From contig NZ_JACJGM010000014.1 of assembly GCF_015024225.1 (NCBI RefSeq), positions 1-35,376 on the forward strand: DNA of 35,376 bases, read 5' to 3'. A model generated the notes under the pieces. That model did no database searches, was not told where the DNA came from, and was given only the letters and a program-made list of their open reading frames with translations. Each line of letters opens with the position of its first letter. Within the stretch, counting starts at the first letter, position 1. Made by a program: the position numbers and the translations under genes. Source of the DNA: Nocardioides lijunqiniae (lineage in GTDB: Bacteria; Actinomycetota; Actinomycetes; Propionibacteriales; Nocardioidaceae). Of the stretch, positions 34,450 to 35,376 are shown in pieces.

Positions 34450-35376
34450 GCGCCGGCGAGCAGCAGGCCCGGCTCCAGCACGCCCTCCAGGGCGTCCAGC
34501 TCGACCGCGTCCGGCTCGCGGCCCTCGACTGGCACGACGGGGCGAAGATCCTGCGCGACGTCGCCGCGGCCCTCGAGAAGTGCAGCCCTGACATCCGCGA
34601 GAACTTCGGCGGCTCCACCGGCCCGGCCGCGCAGGCGGCGTTCGACACCGTGCACGCGCGCGTCCAGGCGCGTGCCCAGGAGATGACCGCGGCGGGCGAG
34701 GCGCTCGACGTCGCGGGAGACGTGATCCACGAGGGTCAGGAGAAGGCGGCCGCGCTCGCCGCCGGAGCGCCCACCGAGCCGACCATGGGTCCGCCGCAGC
34801 TGGACGACACCCCGCGCGACGTCCTGCGGCGGGAGGCGGCCTACGGACAGCAGATGGCCGACTACGCCGCCGAGGTCGACGCGCGGGAGCGCGCGGCCCG
34901 ACGGATGGCCAACCGCATGGACGAGGTGTTCGAGGGCTCGACCGAGACGTTCCGCGCGATCCACGGCGACCAGCACGACACCCAGGGCGTCTACGCCGGC
35001 ACCGACAAGGGCCCGGGCGGCCGTCACCACGGCGGCCCCCACGACGCCCACATCGTGAAGCACAAGCCGCGGCCGCCGCGTCACCCCGAGGTCCCCGAGC
35101 CCGTGGTCTGCACGATCACGCCGCCCCCGCCGCCGCCTCCGCCGACGGTCTGCCCGCCGGAGACTCCCACGACGACCCCGCCCCCGACGCCCCCGTTGCC
35201 GCCCCCGCCTCCGCCCACGGGTCCGGAGACGACGGTGTCCTCGCCGCTCGGACCCGATCCGACCGGTCTCGGCGGCCACGGCCAGCCGGGTCACCCCGGC
35301 TCGGCGTCGCCGGCTGCCGGGGGAGCAGCCGGAGGCGTCTCGCCCGCCGCGCTCGGCGGGCTCGCCGCCGGCGCCG
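34446..35376 (+). CDS. Pro-rich ESX-locus protein (3' truncated by window)
   Basis: The first 310 codons of a gene that runs out of the window. The N-terminal 180 residues are helical and charged (residues 1-110 with a W at 29, then 130-165), as in ESX effector N-terminal modules. A His-rich stretch follows, then a Pro/Thr-rich region (about 200-265) with two isolated cysteines, and finally a Gly/Ala/Ser-rich segment. A YAGTD sequence fits YxxxD but may be chance. The start ATG 34446 overlaps the previous stop. It is a plausible secreted substrate of the ESX system; its C-terminal domain is not visible. Confidence 0.7.
   Translation, partial: MSAGEQQARLQHALQGVQLDRVRLAALDWHDGAKILRDVAAALEKCSPDIRENFGGSTGPAAQAAFDTVHARVQARAQEMTAAGEALDVAGDVIHEGQEKAAALAAGAPTEPTMGPPQLDDTPRDVLRREAAYGQQMADYAAEVDARERAARRMANRMDEVFEGSTETFRAIHGDQHDTQGVYAGTDKGPGGRHHGGPHDAHIVKHKPRPPRHPEVPEPVVCTITPPPPPPPPTVCPPETPTTTPPPTPPLPPPPPPTGPETTVSSPLGPDPTGLGGHGQPGHPGSASPAAGGAAGGVSPAALGGLAAGA

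Overview
The window comes from a high-GC actinobacterium. Pervasive G/C third positions, a type VII (ESX) secretion locus, a TIGR03086-family protein, DUF305 and DUF6458 proteins, and many apparently leaderless genes (TAnnnT box 6-7 nt before the start codon) fit a Nocardioidaceae-type genome, Nocardioides-like by my reading. No rRNA, insertion sequence, integrase or CRISPR array is visible. Genes are densely packed and no gene-free stretch exceeds 300 bases.

Region 1 (1-8706) is an L-arabinose operon on the + strand: ABC ATPase, two permeases of the YtfR/YtfT/YjfF type, a LacI regulator, araB, araD and araA. Nearly every junction is a 4-8 nt overlap. The sugar-binding protein is probably upstream of the window. 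Imported pentose would be isomerised (AraA), phosphorylated (AraB) and epimerised (AraD) to D-xylulose 5-phosphate.

Region 2 (8745-14718) is mixed: a TIGR03086 protein, tRNA-Ser(CGA), a membrane protein, a DUF305 lipoprotein, three small minus-strand genes (one with a SigB/SigF-like promoter), and a MoxR ATPase coupled to a CoxE-type VWA protein.

Region 3 (14720-17465, minus) is a coupled three-gene cassette: a WXG100-like protein, an EspG-like protein, and a helical protein ending in an alpha/beta-hydrolase-like domain whose nucleophile position holds alanine. It looks like an ESX-linked accessory cassette separate from the main locus.

Region 4 (17588-26890) holds a secreted beta-propeller protein, an aminotransferase, an FAD oxidoreductase with a KstR-like operator, a CPA1 antiporter, a LytR_C / VapB-like pair divergent from a HerA-like ATPase, and a SnoaL-like protein. 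Two repeat blocks of palindromic units lie in intergenic spaces (20179-20334 and 26014-26121).

Region 5 (26906-35376) is the ESX locus. eccC, with a translationally coupled lipoprotein, runs on the minus strand. Divergently, eccD, two WXG100 proteins (only the second with a YxxxD tail motif), a small helical protein and the first 310 codons of a Pro-rich protein run on the + strand. eccB, eccE and mycP are not in the window and may lie beyond its right edge.
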